From: Okeania sp. SIO2B3
Lineage (GTDB): Bacteria; Cyanobacteriota; Cyanobacteriia; Cyanobacteriales; Microcoleaceae
Reading direction: 5' to 3'
NCBI RefSeq assembly: GCF_010672525.1
Contig: NZ_JAAHGH010000020.1
Coordinates: 1 to 64,000, forward strand
Length of the DNA stretch: 64,000 nucleotides
Below the pieces are notes generated by a model. The model did not search any database, was not told the DNA's origin, and saw only the letters and a program-made list of their open reading frames with translations. Below are positions 19,777 through 29,063 of the stretch, piece after piece. The position numbers and the translations under genes are program-made. Within the stretch, counting starts at the first letter, position 1; each line of letters starts with the position of its first letter.

Positions 19777-19810
19777 GAAGTCAGAAGTCAGAAGTCAGAA
19801 GTCAGGAGTC
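19777..19810. repeat. Short tandem repeat GAAGTCA
   Basis: Four to five copies of the heptamer GAAGTCA, the last changed to GGAGTC. This is the heptamer type (STRR) known from filamentous cyanobacteria. It lies upstream of pnp. Confidence 0.85.
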
Positions 19811-19832
19811 TTTTGAGGTCTAGTAGTTGGCT

Positions 19833-19905
19833 GACACTCCTTAAATTTTGCATGAGAAAAAAAATTGTCAAACCTTGCCATAACAAAAGTTATACGAAAA
19901 AAGCT
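19833..19905 (+). repeat. Left copy of a roughly 70-bp direct repeat bounding a relic block
   Basis: GACACTCCTTAAATTTTGCAT, then TCAAACCTTGCCATAACAA and AAAAAAGCT. The right copy at 22412-22483 reads GACACACCTTAAATGTTGCA, CTCAAACCTTGTTATAACAA and AAAAAAACGCT in the same order and orientation. Confidence 0.7.
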
Positions 19906-19970
19906 AATGATGGATAGTGAAACTTTTCTTCCCCATGCGGTTAATACATTTTCTGAAGCATCCCTCCATA

Positions 19971-20117
19971 GACGAGCCTGGGGAAAATTTCATTGTCGGC
20001 AACACTTGTTTGTATGGAGCAACTGGAGGAGTTTTTTTAGTTAACGGGCGAGCGGTTTGTAATGCGCAATTCGATGGCGAAAGCGCTGCTTGTGGAGGGT
20101 GTGGTTGTGTTTGGTAG
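19971..20117 (+). pseudogene. Fragment of glutamate synthase large subunit (gltB/glsF)
   Basis: Frame one reads DEPGENFIVGNTCLYGATGG, then VFLVNGRA; after a frameshift the next frame reads ERFVMRNSMAKALLVEGVVV. Together they follow the C-terminal beta-helix of GltB (NIIVGNTxLYGATGG..NGxAGERFAVRNS.A.AVVEGVG). Only about 50 codons remain and the frame is broken, so this is a relic. No other part of glutamate synthase is in the window. Confidence 0.75.
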
Positions 20118-20271
20118 GTGATTAGTGGGGGGTGGGGGTGATCGCTCCAACAAAGCAGGCCAAAGAGTCATGGTAAACTAATAGTCCGCTTTGTTTGTTT
20201 TTGGTGTCCTAGAGACCAAACCCCTTCTGCCAATAATTTAAAGAATGCTAGTCCACTTTTATTTGTCCTCT

Positions 20272-20358
20272 CTGAAAAAGGTTGATTTTAGGGGGATTGA
20301 TAAATGTGAAATTTTGTGCTGTTCTGAAAAAAAGGTTGATTTTAGGGGATTGACAAAA
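20272..20358 (+). repeat. Two near-copies of a 33-bp repeat
   Basis: CTGAAAAAGGTTGATTTTAG plus GGGGATTGATAAA at 20272 and CTGAAAAAAAGGTTGATTTT plus AGGGGATTGACAAAA at 20324; a third, decayed copy (AAATATTTAGGGGTTGACAG) ends near 20430. Spacing is about 52 bp. Two copies with unequal lengths do not make a CRISPR array. Confidence 0.55.
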
Positions 20359-20914
20359 GTTATTTTATGTAGTGAGAGTTTAAAAATATATATTGATTGG
20401 GTGACAAAAAAAATATTTAGGGGTTGACAGAAGCTTAAATCGCAGATAAATTTTAGATATATGCCACTTAACTTAAACTTCAATGTTGGGAGGTACTTGC
20501 TTTTAACATCATTTTTGTGTCTCTGTTGGGGCGATCAATGTTGTTGAGCAAGAGTCGTCGGTTGGGGCTAGTAGTTGAGAAATCCCACTTTTTACCGAAA
20601 AATTAGGTTTAAAGCCTCCCCCATAAGCGGGCGACTTTCTATATCTATACTATGCTATAATTAAGATGGGTCATGTACCCGCCTTGTCTCATAAATACTG
20701 TAGAAAAGAAGATTAGGTCGAAACTCCTTCAGTTGAGAGCAGAACAAGGGAAGCCTTCAGGTCAATAAGCAGCTAAAAAGAGAAGGCACAAATAAACATC
20801 TATAAGAATTCTTGATTAAGTCGCGGGAGGGCATTCCGAGACTCGTGCGCGGACGCGGAGGCAAGCGTAACCCACCCCCATCCCCTCCCGGGAGGGGAGC
20901 AAGAGGGGTGGGTG

Positions 20915-20996
20915 CAGCAGTCTGTGAGACGTCAACCCGCCGAGGAGCTATGGCTCGGTAGGAATCCCCGCGCCTTTAGGCCAGGGAGGATGTCAA
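20915..20996 (+). ncRNA. Orphan omega-RNA-like right end of an IS605-type element
   Basis: Two stem-loops (CCG-AGG-AGC-tatg-GCT-CGG and TCCCCGCGCC-ttta-GGCCAGGGA) are followed by GGATGTCAA at 20988-20996, the layout of right ends of cyanobacterial tnpB elements. The stretch from about 20705 (AAACTCCTTCAGTTGAGAGC) may be part of the same relic. No tnpB coding sequence is left around it. Confidence 0.45.
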
Positions 20997-21109
20997 GAGG
21001 ATTTTCTACCTTTGCTTGGTTTGAGCAATTGTTTGCGCTCAATAAGATGCTTTGAGGTCAGTTTCGGGTTTACCCAGAAGAGTAAAATTAGGATTAAAGG
21101 AGAACACAC

Positions 21110-21706
21110 ATGGAAATGCAATATGACGAGTTCCATCAGGTAACAGAAGTCGTGAGAAAATTCAACGGACTCACGAAACCAGAACAGTGCCCGCGCAATT
21201 ACACCCAAGAAAGCTTCAGTAATGATATCAAAAAACTTTCTTCTAATATATGCTACAATTCAGTTCAGTATTACACATATTTGTCCGGGATTTTTCAAGT
21301 AGTCCCAAACAGCCTGACTCAAAATACGGTTATCCCGTGCTTTTTCATCGAAGGCAAAACTAACCCCATCACAAATGCGGAGCAATTAAGTGACTTAACT
21401 GCAGGATTTGCGCTGATATTTACTGGAGCCGATACAGAAGGCAAGCCTAGGGAAAAATATGTCGCGCATGTCATGGTTACATGCGGTTCGTCCATTGCAA
21501 TGGGATCAAATAATGGGATGCTTATCCCAGTGGCTTCTTGGGTGGCATTGAATCTTAATAATTATGTCAAATTTGATGATAAGGGAGTTGCAACAAACCC
21601 AACAAATAAGAACATTTTAGGGTATGTATATGCTACTAAACTATGTTTTTTAAAATGTATAAACCCAGGAGGCTGTACGTGCAATAACCTGGTGGTGCCA
21701 AAGTAA
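21110..21706 (+). CDS. Hypothetical protein, unrecognised
   Basis: A 198-residue protein with a strong ribosome site (AGGAG 9 bases before the ATG). I do not recognise the family. Visible features: no signal peptide or membrane helix; a middle region rich in Thr, Asn and aliphatic residues suggesting beta structure (ENGKTNPITNAEQLSDL-like segments at 110-130 are short and polar); a Cys-containing C-terminal tail CFLKCINPGGCTCNN followed by LVVPK. It sits inside a block of relics bounded by direct repeats, directly after the omega-RNA-like end, and its neighbours are broken genes. It could be recently transferred. Codon use is not obviously different. Confidence 0.6.
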   Translation: MEMQYDEFHQVTEVVRKFNGLTKPEQCPRNYTQESFSNDIKKLSSNICYNSVQYYTYLSGIFQVVPNSLTQNTVIPCFFIEGKTNPITNAEQLSDLTAGFALIFTGADTEGKPREKYVAHVMVTCGSSIAMGSNNGMLIPVASWVALNLNNYVKFDDKGVATNPTNKNILGYVYATKLCFLKCINPGGCTCNNLVVPK

Positions 21707-21984
21707 GCGTGTCGATTGCTTGTAGAAAGAGAGCATTGCAAGTGCCTTGCCCTATTATCCATGGTGCAATCGCGCGGAGTTGCTTAGTGCAATCGGGATT
21801 GCCGTAGCTGTAATAGCCGTAGGTTGGGTATAACGAAGTGAAACCTAACATAAGTTACCTTTATTCGTCACCTAATGTGGGGAGCAAAATGAAAATTATG
21901 ATCTCTTGGGTTGGGGAAGCGAGCGGATAGCAATCATCACGCAGATTGAATTCAGTGTTGAATCAGAAAAGGTCGGATATCTAA

Positions 21985-22404
21985 TCAAACCAGCCTATTC
22001 TCCCTAAACACAGCCAATTCCTCCACATTCAAGTCGGCCTTACTTCTGAAGTGGGCAAACAAACTAACCACTCTCCAAAGCAACCTCTCTGACAATTCCC
22101 CTAACCCCAACGCGAGATAAATTTGCTGTGCTGTCTCCTCAGCACTAACCGCATCCTACTGAAAGTCATCCAGGAGCTTAGGGAAAAACACCTCAACCAC
22201 TCGAAGCTCGGTATCACTTAGATTTGAGCAACCGGTCACTTTTGTATTAAGACCTTTTAATACAGAAGTGACCGCCTCTATTAGCTCTCCCCACACCGCA
22301 TAAATGCTTATCTTTTCACCAAGATAACCAGCCAACTTAGAGACCTGGCCAGCATTCCAATCTAATCGCTTGGCAGTGAGGAGATGAATAGTGAAATTTT
22401 CCGA
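21985..22404 (-). pseudogene. Decayed ORF interrupted by an in-frame TAG
   Basis: Reverse-strand frame of 140 codons between stops, without an ATG start, with one in-frame TAG at 22156-22158. It reads LTAKRLDWNAGQVSKLAGYL, EKISIYAVWGELIEAVTSVL, then LRVVEVFFPKLLDDFQ-stop-DAVSAEETAQQIYLALGLG, and ends AVFRENRLV. The amino acid composition is that of a real helical protein on both sides of the stop, so this is a 5'-truncated, nonsense-mutated gene. The family is not recognised. Confidence 0.6.
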
Positions 22405-22411
22405 CTAGACC

Positions 22412-22483
22412 GACACACCTTAAATGTTGCATTATCAAAAATGCTCAAACCTTGTTATAACAAGAACTATAGAAAAAAACGCT
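22412..22483 (+). repeat. Right copy of the roughly 70-bp direct repeat
   Basis: Partner of 19833-19905, same orientation, about three quarters identical by eye. The gap from here to 22714 has a CAGGCAAGATGCCTG palindrome near 22525 and no gene. Confidence 0.7.
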
Positions 22484-22714
22484 CTACAAACTTTTAGCTG
22501 TGTCAGTCCACTACTGGACTATTACAGGCAAGATGCCTGTGCTACAAGATAAACCGCTATAATAATCCTACTTACCTTTCATCGCAAATGATGAAGTTTG
22601 CATCCAGTTATTCTAACTCGGATGCCATTTTTCATTGTTGAATTTCATTGTTCAAAAATTTTCACTAGAAAAAATTTGTAGTCAAAATATAAACTTTTTA
22701 ATAAATATTTTAAT

Positions 22715-25700
22715 ATGGCAATTTTACATAGTTTTTGGCTGACCGAACATCAACAACCTAGTTCTTTATTTATTTGGGGAGAAACTTGGCGCAGAATTAC
22801 AGAAGAGGATGCTGGTGAAACAGGAAAAATAATTAATAATCCTTATGCAATAACTGGAAATGAACTTTTGAAGCTATTCCAGGAAAAGACTGATATTTAT
22901 TTAAAAAATCAGAAAATCACAACAAACCAAACTTTAGCTTTTCCCACAAAATCATTAGAATCTAGCCAAAAATTATACCCACTTCATTCTGCGACTAATT
23001 TCTCAGAAACCACAGAAAAGTTATATCTTTATCCCTGGCAAATAGAAGGAATTTGCCTAGACCCTATACAAACAATAGAATTTTTACGCTCTTTTCCTCT
23101 GGGCAATATTACTGAATCTTTTATTGGAGCAGATTTAAGGTTTTGGTCTCATGTTGCTAGATGGAATCTTGACTTATTAGCAAGATGTAAATTTTTACCA
23201 ACTATTGAACAACAATCAAATGAACAAAACTTTTCTATTTGGAAACCCTTACTTGATAGTGCTACAGACCAAAATAGACTGAAAAATTTCACCCTACAAA
23301 TGCCTCTTGCTTGTCGCACATATCAACTAGATTGGCAGTCAACTATTTCCTTAGATTCCTTAGAAAATCTACAAATTATCCCCAAAAATAACACTTCAAA
23401 ATTACCAAATCTCAGAGCAAGTCAAGAACTACTCCAAGATTTCTTGCAAAAAACAATAGACGCACAAATTAGACAAATATCATCCGAAATACCTCAAACA
23501 GAAATTGCCTCATTAAATCCCGCAATTAAACAATGGTTAAAATCCTTATCAGAACAATCAGCTTTAAAATTACCTGCCACTAAAGAAACACAGCAAATTA
23601 GAAAAATACTGGATAATTGGCAATCCCCACTCCAACAATATCAAACCACAGAAAATCAATTCATTACCTGTTTTAACCTTCATTCACCATCCAACAATTC
23701 CAAATATTGGACTCTAGAATATTGTCTTCAAGCAATAGACGAACCAGAATTTTTAGTCGATGCCAAGACAATTTGGAAAAATCCTGTAGAAAACTTCAAC
23801 TATCAAGGACGAACAATTAAATTTCCTCAAGAAACACTGCTAAGTGGTTTAGGTTTAGCATCAAGAATTTACCCAACTATTGAACCTAGTTTACAACAAG
23901 CAACTCCCCAAAATTGCCAATTAACTCCACACCAAGCTTATGAATTTATTAAAAGTGGGAGTTGGCGGTTTACAGACAGTGGTTTAGGAGTGATTTTACC
24001 ACCTAGTTTAGCTAATAGAGAAGGATGGGCTTCCCGCTTAGGTCTAAGTATTCGTGCCCAAGCTCCAAAAATTAAAAAAACTGAAAGACTAGGCTTAAAA
24101 AGTCTCCTCAATTTCCAGTGGGAATTGTCCATTGGAGGTCAGAAATTAACTAAAGCCGAATTTAATAAATTAGTGGCAAAAGATAGTCCTTTAGTAGAAA
24201 TTAACGGCGAGTGGGTCGAACTGCAACCCCAAGATATCCGGGCAGCCCAAAATTTCTTTGCCAGTCGTCAAGACGAAATGGCTTTATCTTTAGAAGATGC
24301 TTTGCGATTGGCCACCGGAGATACTCAGGTAATGGAAAAGTTACCCGTCGTTAATTTTGAAGCTGGCGGTCAACTCCAAGAACTTCTGGACACTTTAACG
24401 AATAATCGTTCCTTAGAGGAAATTCCAACTCCGAAGAATTTTCGTGGCGAACTACGTCCTTATCAAGCGCGGGGCGTAAGTTGGTTGACATTTTTGGAAC
24501 GTTGGGGTTTAGGTGCTTGTTTGGCAGATGATATGGGTCTTGGTAAGACCATCCAAACAATAGCCTTTCTTCTCAATCAACAAGAACAAGAATTACTAGA
24601 AGCACCCACATTATTAGTATGCCCCACTTCAGTATTAGGGAACTGGGAAAGGGAAGTTAAAAAATTCGGACCAACCTTAAAAGTAATAGTACATCATGGT
24701 GATAAACGTGCTAAAGGTAAAGAGTTTCTCAAAGTAATTAAAGACAAACATTTAGTCATAACCAGTTACGCTTTATTGTATCGAGATGAAAAAATATTAC
24801 AGACAATAAAATGGCAGGCAGTAATAGTTGATGAAGCTCAAAATATCAAAAATCCAGAAGCAAAACAATCTCAAGCTGTGAGAAAATTAGAAGCATCCTT
24901 TAGAATTGGTTTAACAGGAACTCCCGTAGAAAATCGTCTTTCAGAATTATGGTCAATTTTAGATTTTTTGAATCCTGGATATTTAGGAAAAAAACAATTT
25001 TTCCAACGTCGCTTTGCTATTCCTATTGAAAAATATGGAGATACAAATTCATTACAAACTTTGCGTTCTCTAGTTCAACCATTTATTCTACGTCGGCTCA
25101 AAACTGACAAAGATATTATTCAAGACTTGCCAGAAAAACAAGAAAATACTATCTTTTGCCCACTAGCAAATGAACAAGCAAAACTTTATCAAGACATAGT
25201 TGAAACTTCCTTAGCAGAAATTGAAGCTGCTGATGGTATTCAGCGAAGAGGTAAAATTTTAGCCCTATTAGTAAAACTCAAACAACTTTGTAACCATCCT
25301 GTACTTCTACAGATTAAAAAAGGTAGTAGGAAAAAAGTAGAAATTAGCCATAAAAACTCAGGAAAACTGCAACGTTTATCTGCCATGTTAGAAGAAATAA
25401 TTTCAGAAACAGAAAGGGCTATTATTTTTACTCAATTTGCCGAATGGGGAAAAATATTACAACCTTACTTGCAAGAAAAATTAGGTAGAGAAATATCATT
25501 TTTATATGGAGCAACTCGCAAAAATCAAAGAGAAGAAATGGTAGACAGATTCCAACAAGACCCTCAAGGTCCACCAGTAATGATTCTTTCTTTAAAAGCT
25601 GGAGGTACTGGTTTAAATTTAACTCGTGCTAATCATGTTTTTCACTTTGATAGATGGTGGAACCCAGCAGTAGAAAATCAGGCTACAGACCGGGTATTTA

Positions 25701-25906
25701 GAATCGGTCAAACCCGAAATGTTCAGGTACATAAATTTGTCTGTACCGGAACTTTAGAAGAAAAAATACACGACTTAATTGAAAGTAAAAAAGAACTAGC
25801 AGAACAAGTAGTAGGTGCAGGAGAACAATGGTTAACTGAACTAGATACAGACCAGTTGAGAAATTTATTAATACTTGATAGAAATAAAGTAATTGAAGAA
25901 GAATAA
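22715..25906 (+). CDS. SNF2/Rad54-family helicase
   Basis: A 1063-residue Swi2/Snf2-type ATPase. The N-terminal half (about 1-550) carries an SNF2 helicase-associated region (GLGVILPPSLANREGWASRLG). The motor starts at about 585: FRGELRPYQARGVSWLTFLE, Walker A DDMGLGKT (about 603-610), Walker B DEAQ (about 705), LTGTPVENRLSELWSI, then the second lobe with LKAGGTGLNLTRANHVFHFD and the arginine-finger motif QATDRVFRIGQ. The family translocates on double-stranded DNA; many bacterial members act in transcription or repair. It is followed by a SWIM zinc-finger gene on the same strand, a pairing seen often in bacteria and suggesting joint work. No strong ribosome site precedes the ATG. Confidence 0.92.
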   Translation: MAILHSFWLTEHQQPSSLFIWGETWRRITEEDAGETGKIINNPYAITGNELLKLFQEKTDIYLKNQKITTNQTLAFPTKSLESSQKLYPLHSATNFSETTEKLYLYPWQIEGICLDPIQTIEFLRSFPLGNITESFIGADLRFWSHVARWNLDLLARCKFLPTIEQQSNEQNFSIWKPLLDSATDQNRLKNFTLQMPLACRTYQLDWQSTISLDSLENLQIIPKNNTSKLPNLRASQELLQDFLQKTIDAQIRQISSEIPQTEIASLNPAIKQWLKSLSEQSALKLPATKETQQIRKILDNWQSPLQQYQTTENQFITCFNLHSPSNNSKYWTLEYCLQAIDEPEFLVDAKTIWKNPVENFNYQGRTIKFPQETLLSGLGLASRIYPTIEPSLQQATPQNCQLTPHQAYEFIKSGSWRFTDSGLGVILPPSLANREGWASRLGLSIRAQAPKIKKTERLGLKSLLNFQWELSIGGQKLTKAEFNKLVAKDSPLVEINGEWVELQPQDIRAAQNFFASRQDEMALSLEDALRLATGDTQVMEKLPVVNFEAGGQLQELLDTLTNNRSLEEIPTPKNFRGELRPYQARGVSWLTFLERWGLGACLADDMGLGKTIQTIAFLLNQQEQELLEAPTLLVCPTSVLGNWEREVKKFGPTLKVIVHHGDKRAKGKEFLKVIKDKHLVITSYALLYRDEKILQTIKWQAVIVDEAQNIKNPEAKQSQAVRKLEASFRIGLTGTPVENRLSELWSILDFLNPGYLGKKQFFQRRFAIPIEKYGDTNSLQTLRSLVQPFILRRLKTDKDIIQDLPEKQENTIFCPLANEQAKLYQDIVETSLAEIEAADGIQRRGKILALLVKLKQLCNHPVLLQIKKGSRKKVEISHKNSGKLQRLSAMLEEIISETERAIIFTQFAEWGKILQPYLQEKLGREISFLYGATRKNQREEMVDRFQQDPQGPPVMILSLKAGGTGLNLTRANHVFHFDRWWNPAVENQATDRVFRIGQTRNVQVHKFVCTGTLEEKIHDLIESKKELAEQVVGAGEQWLTELDTDQLRNLLILDRNKVIEEE

Positions 25907-26384
25907 ATTTGAGTATTGGAAAAGTAATCAAATGATTAGATAACAAAAAGAGAATTCTGTATTTAGCCTCCTGCTTCAGGGATTGTCTGAAAAGTCCCAT
26001 TTGCTACATCCAAGCCCCCTAAATCCCCCAAAATTGGGGGACTTATACCATTTCTCAAAAGCTTTTCTACACTTTCTTGAGTAGGGGAGTAGGGGAGTAG
26101 GGGAGAAGTAAAAATCAGAATAATTAACATTAACTGGCTAATAATTAGAGAAAAAGTATTTTGCTTGTATTCATTATTTGATAACTGAAGTATCATCCAA
26201 GTATAGCGTTAGTTTTGAGAATGGGTATTATTAGAAGCAAATTGACTCTTGTTCCCCCCAAAGTTGAGGGGCTAGGGGGGCAAAATTCAGTATCAAAAAA
26301 ATTTTCAGATCTCCTCTCAGATTTGAGGTACTGATAACTAATAACTAATAACTGATAACTGATAACTGATAACTGATAACTGAA
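25907..26384. other. Gap with tandem repeats upstream of the SWIM gene
   Basis: Contains an inverted pair (CCCCCTAAATCCCCCAAAATT then GGGGGA, 26011-26042), a GTAGGGGA tandem at about 26086-26107, and from 26331 to 26381 five copies of a 10-bp unit CTGATAACTA/CTGATAACTG that reach to within 4 bp of the SWIM start codon. No gene is seen. Confidence 0.65.
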
Positions 26385-27239
26385 ATGACTAACTATAACA
26401 ACTCACAAAGTGATAAAGAATGGTGGACTCAACAATGGATAGACTTGTTAAATTCTTATCGGTTTAAAAAGCGATTAGAAAGAGCAAGAAATTATGCCAG
26501 ACAAGGAAACGTTCTGAGTCTAGAATTTAAAGACAAAGAAATTATTTCCCAAGTTCAAGGAACAGCTCCAGAACCATATAAACAATCATTATGGTTAGAT
26601 ACTTTTAGTGATGAAGACTGGAATTATGTCATTGAAACAATGTCACAAAGAGCAATTTTTACTGCCAAATTATTAGCAGGAGAAATGCCTCAAAATATAG
26701 AAGAAGTTTTTGCTGCTAATGGTTTAAGACTATTTCCATTTACCTTAGACGATATCCATGCTACATGTGACTGCCCTGACAAAGCTAGAGTTTGTAAACA
26801 TATTGCAGCAGTTTATTATATATTAGGCGATCGCTTTAGTGACGATCCATTTTTATTATTTCAATTACGCGGTCGTAGCAAAGAAAAAATATTAGAAGTT
26901 CTTCGGCAAAAACGTGGTCAAAGTCAAGAAGAAAATTCCATAATCACAGAAAAAATCACAGCAGAAAAAACACAAAAATCTCCAAATTCAGCAACTCAAG
27001 AATCTACAAATTTTGAGGATTTTTGGGAATACAAACAACAGCTAGATTCGTCCCTAGTAGTGATTACACCACCCCCAAGTAATGAGACAGTTTTAGATGT
27101 TTTAGGACCTCTTCCTTTGAGTACATCTGCTGATACAATCGAGGATTATTTTAAGAAAATTTATCAAAATATTAGTCAACAGGCAGTAATAACCGCCTTA
27201 AACCAGGGACAAGATAATTCAAAAATTAACAATGAATAA
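26385..27239 (+). CDS. SWIM zinc-finger protein
   Basis: A 284-residue protein with a SWIM zinc-binding motif C128-x-C130..C137-x-H139 (CDCPDKARVCKHIAA). The N-terminal 110 residues have a conserved pattern (WWTQQWIDLLNSYRFKKRLERARNYARQG) typical of SWIM proteins coupled with SNF2 helicases. The C-terminal 80 residues are polar and variable. SWIM domains bind DNA or protein. It follows the helicase gene by 478 bp that is mostly repeat, so co-transcription is uncertain. The region just before the ATG is a tandem repeat and offers no ribosome site. Confidence 0.85.
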   Translation: MTNYNNSQSDKEWWTQQWIDLLNSYRFKKRLERARNYARQGNVLSLEFKDKEIISQVQGTAPEPYKQSLWLDTFSDEDWNYVIETMSQRAIFTAKLLAGEMPQNIEEVFAANGLRLFPFTLDDIHATCDCPDKARVCKHIAAVYYILGDRFSDDPFLLFQLRGRSKEKILEVLRQKRGQSQEENSIITEKITAEKTQKSPNSATQESTNFEDFWEYKQQLDSSLVVITPPPSNETVLDVLGPLPLSTSADTIEDYFKKIYQNISQQAVITALNQGQDNSKINNE

Positions 27240-27331
27240 TAAACAATTATTTATCCTTAAAAGAAGAGGAAAGAAGATTGACTAAAAATATCTTTTATCT
27301 TTGTAGAACGACATCCCATGGCGCAGCCAAG

Positions 27332-27380
27332 GAGAAGCTTTAAACCTTAATTATTCGGTAAAAAAAAACTTACCGAATCA
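27332..27380. repeat. Family A end fragment forming a hairpin
   Basis: ATTCGGTAA-aaaaaaac-TTACCGAAT: the conserved end of family A meets an inverted partner here. It directly precedes a family B element. Confidence 0.55.
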
Positions 27381-27387
27381 TTAATAA

Positions 27388-27632
27388 TTAGGGTTTGCGC
27401 TTCACTAGTCTTTTAATAGGGGTAGGAGACAGGAGACAGGAGACAGGAGAAATGGGAATAATGAGGAGGTAGGAGTAAGAATTGTCCCAATAAATTTTTC
27501 TGCCTAACTATGCGCCTAAAATACGCTCCATGCATGAGCGTTTTAGACTGAAACAGTCGCACTTTTTAAAGACCACAAAAAGGCACTTGTCTTCATAAGT
27601 CAATACTTTTAGATTTAATCAGCAAGCCCTAA
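27388..27632 (+). mobile_element. Inverted-repeat element family B, copy 1
   Basis: Starts TTAGGGTTTGC and ends GCAAGCCCTAA, inverted repeats with one mismatch in 11. A short tandem run (AGGAGAC, four units) lies about 40 bp inside the left end, then GAGGAGGTAGGAGTAA, GCGCCTAAAATACGCTC and CACTTGTCTTCATAAGTCAA. No ORF. Copies are at 38473, 48910, 49143 and 53060. The remaining gap to 28127 contains ENG-like short palindromes (CTGCGGAATGCTGCGCAAAC) and no gene. Confidence 0.8.
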
Positions 27633-28127
27633 TTAATAATTATTAATTAAATAATTCGTAAGCATTTCCTGCGGAATGCTGCGCAAACAGCTATTAGCGG
27701 TCAGCTATTCGGTGCGGAATGCGCTCGCATTCAGCTTTTTAACAAATAAAGCAAGCATTCGTTCAACTTATACTAAATTATCAACCAGAAATTCGTACTC
27801 TGAAGTTTTGATAAAATTGCTTTTTTTCTCCTTTAAAGGTAATAAAGCTGATAGCTGATAGCTGACTGCTGTTTGCTTACAAATAATCTGGCAACTCTGT
27901 AAAGCAATACTAACTAATAGATAAAAAAATTGAAGCTCTTAATTACTATTGCTAAATTAGCAGTTCCATTTTTGCACAATAATTACTCCACACAAACTTA
28001 ATAATTGTAAGTTCGTTATTCTATTATTAATAGACAATGTAAAACAACTATATGTTATAATAGGATAGAATAGCTAAAAATACCAATAGCTATATAACTT
28101 TAGTTTATACGGTGGTGATTTTTTATC

Positions 28128-28889
28128 ATGTTTGTACGAAACTTTTTAGGACTTTCTTTAGTAAGTCTTTTAGTTTCAGCTCCTCCAGTCAATCACCCTC
28201 AAACAGAAAAAACTAAGGTGGAATCAAGCCCACAATTACAGGCAGTAACATTTCCACCAACAACTTCAAGAGGTGCACCATCGAGAACTAGAGGAGCTGG
28301 GTCTCGCGGTCCTTGTAATCCAATAATTAAACAAGAATTAAGTAATCTAACTGCTGTAGTACCAGAAAATAATATTGGTACAACAGTTAGTCCTAATCCA
28401 ACTGTTTACCTTTATGTTCCTAAAAGTAGTAAACGAAAGGCAGAATTTGCTTTATTTGATTGGACCAATAGAGTCAGAGAACCAATATATAAAGTAGGTG
28501 TATCTCTGCCTGAGTCCGCTGGAATTGTCAAAGTAAGTTTGCCAAAAACAGTTGAACTAGAACCTAATAACACTTATGTTTGGCACTTTGGCATAATTTG
28601 TGATCCAGAAGAACGTGCTTTAGATTATTACATTAATGGATGGCTAAAACGTACCCCTCTCAAGCCAGAAACAGAAGCTAAATTAAAACAACTGCAGGAA
28701 AAACCATTAGAGCAAGCTAAACTCTATGCTGAATCATCAGTTTGGAGTGAAACAATTACAACTTTAGAAAAATCTCGTGTTGCTTATCCTAATGCCTGGA
28801 AAGAACTGTTAAAATCAGTTGGGTTAGGGGACTATGCTGATAGTAAAATCTTTGATTGTTGTCAAGAAATACAACCTGCTCAAAGGTAA
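28128..28889 (+). CDS. DUF928 protein, exported
   Basis: A 253-residue protein with a short signal-like start (FLGLSLVSLLVSAPP). It has the DUF928 hallmarks: FPPTTSRGAPSRTRGAGSRG followed by C, LTAVVP.NN.GTTVSPNPT, FDW.N..REPIYK and NNTYVWHFGIICDPEERALDYYINGW. DUF928 is cyanobacterial, of unknown function, and is often found near haemagglutinin-like TpsA, CHASE2 and CHAT genes, as here. GGTGGTGA before the ATG is a fair ribosome site. The C-terminal third is helical (TPR-like spacing, residues 185-235). It probably acts in the periplasm or at the cell surface. Confidence 0.88.
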   Translation: MFVRNFLGLSLVSLLVSAPPVNHPQTEKTKVESSPQLQAVTFPPTTSRGAPSRTRGAGSRGPCNPIIKQELSNLTAVVPENNIGTTVSPNPTVYLYVPKSSKRKAEFALFDWTNRVREPIYKVGVSLPESAGIVKVSLPKTVELEPNNTYVWHFGIICDPEERALDYYINGWLKRTPLKPETEAKLKQLQEKPLEQAKLYAESSVWSETITTLEKSRVAYPNAWKELLKSVGLGDYADSKIFDCCQEIQPAQR

Positions 28890-29063
28890 TATAAATTGTT
28901 AAATTGCCTAAAAGTTAAACATATTGAGAAACCATTAGATGAATCAGCAGCAAATTGAATTGGTTCGATGCCCATTCAATTTGCATGCTATCTCAGCAGA
29001 AGCCTTCGTCCTGGTAGAAAAACTTGTATTATGATGTTGCTATAACCCTGGAAATTTTCCACC

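Noticed and set aside
20272-20430. Possible small CRISPR array
   Set aside because: Only two good copies with unequal length, no cas genes, third copy decayed.
27676-27858. 60-codon frame near 27.7 kb
   Set aside because: Made of short palindromic repeats (GCGGAATGCTGCGC); no start signal.
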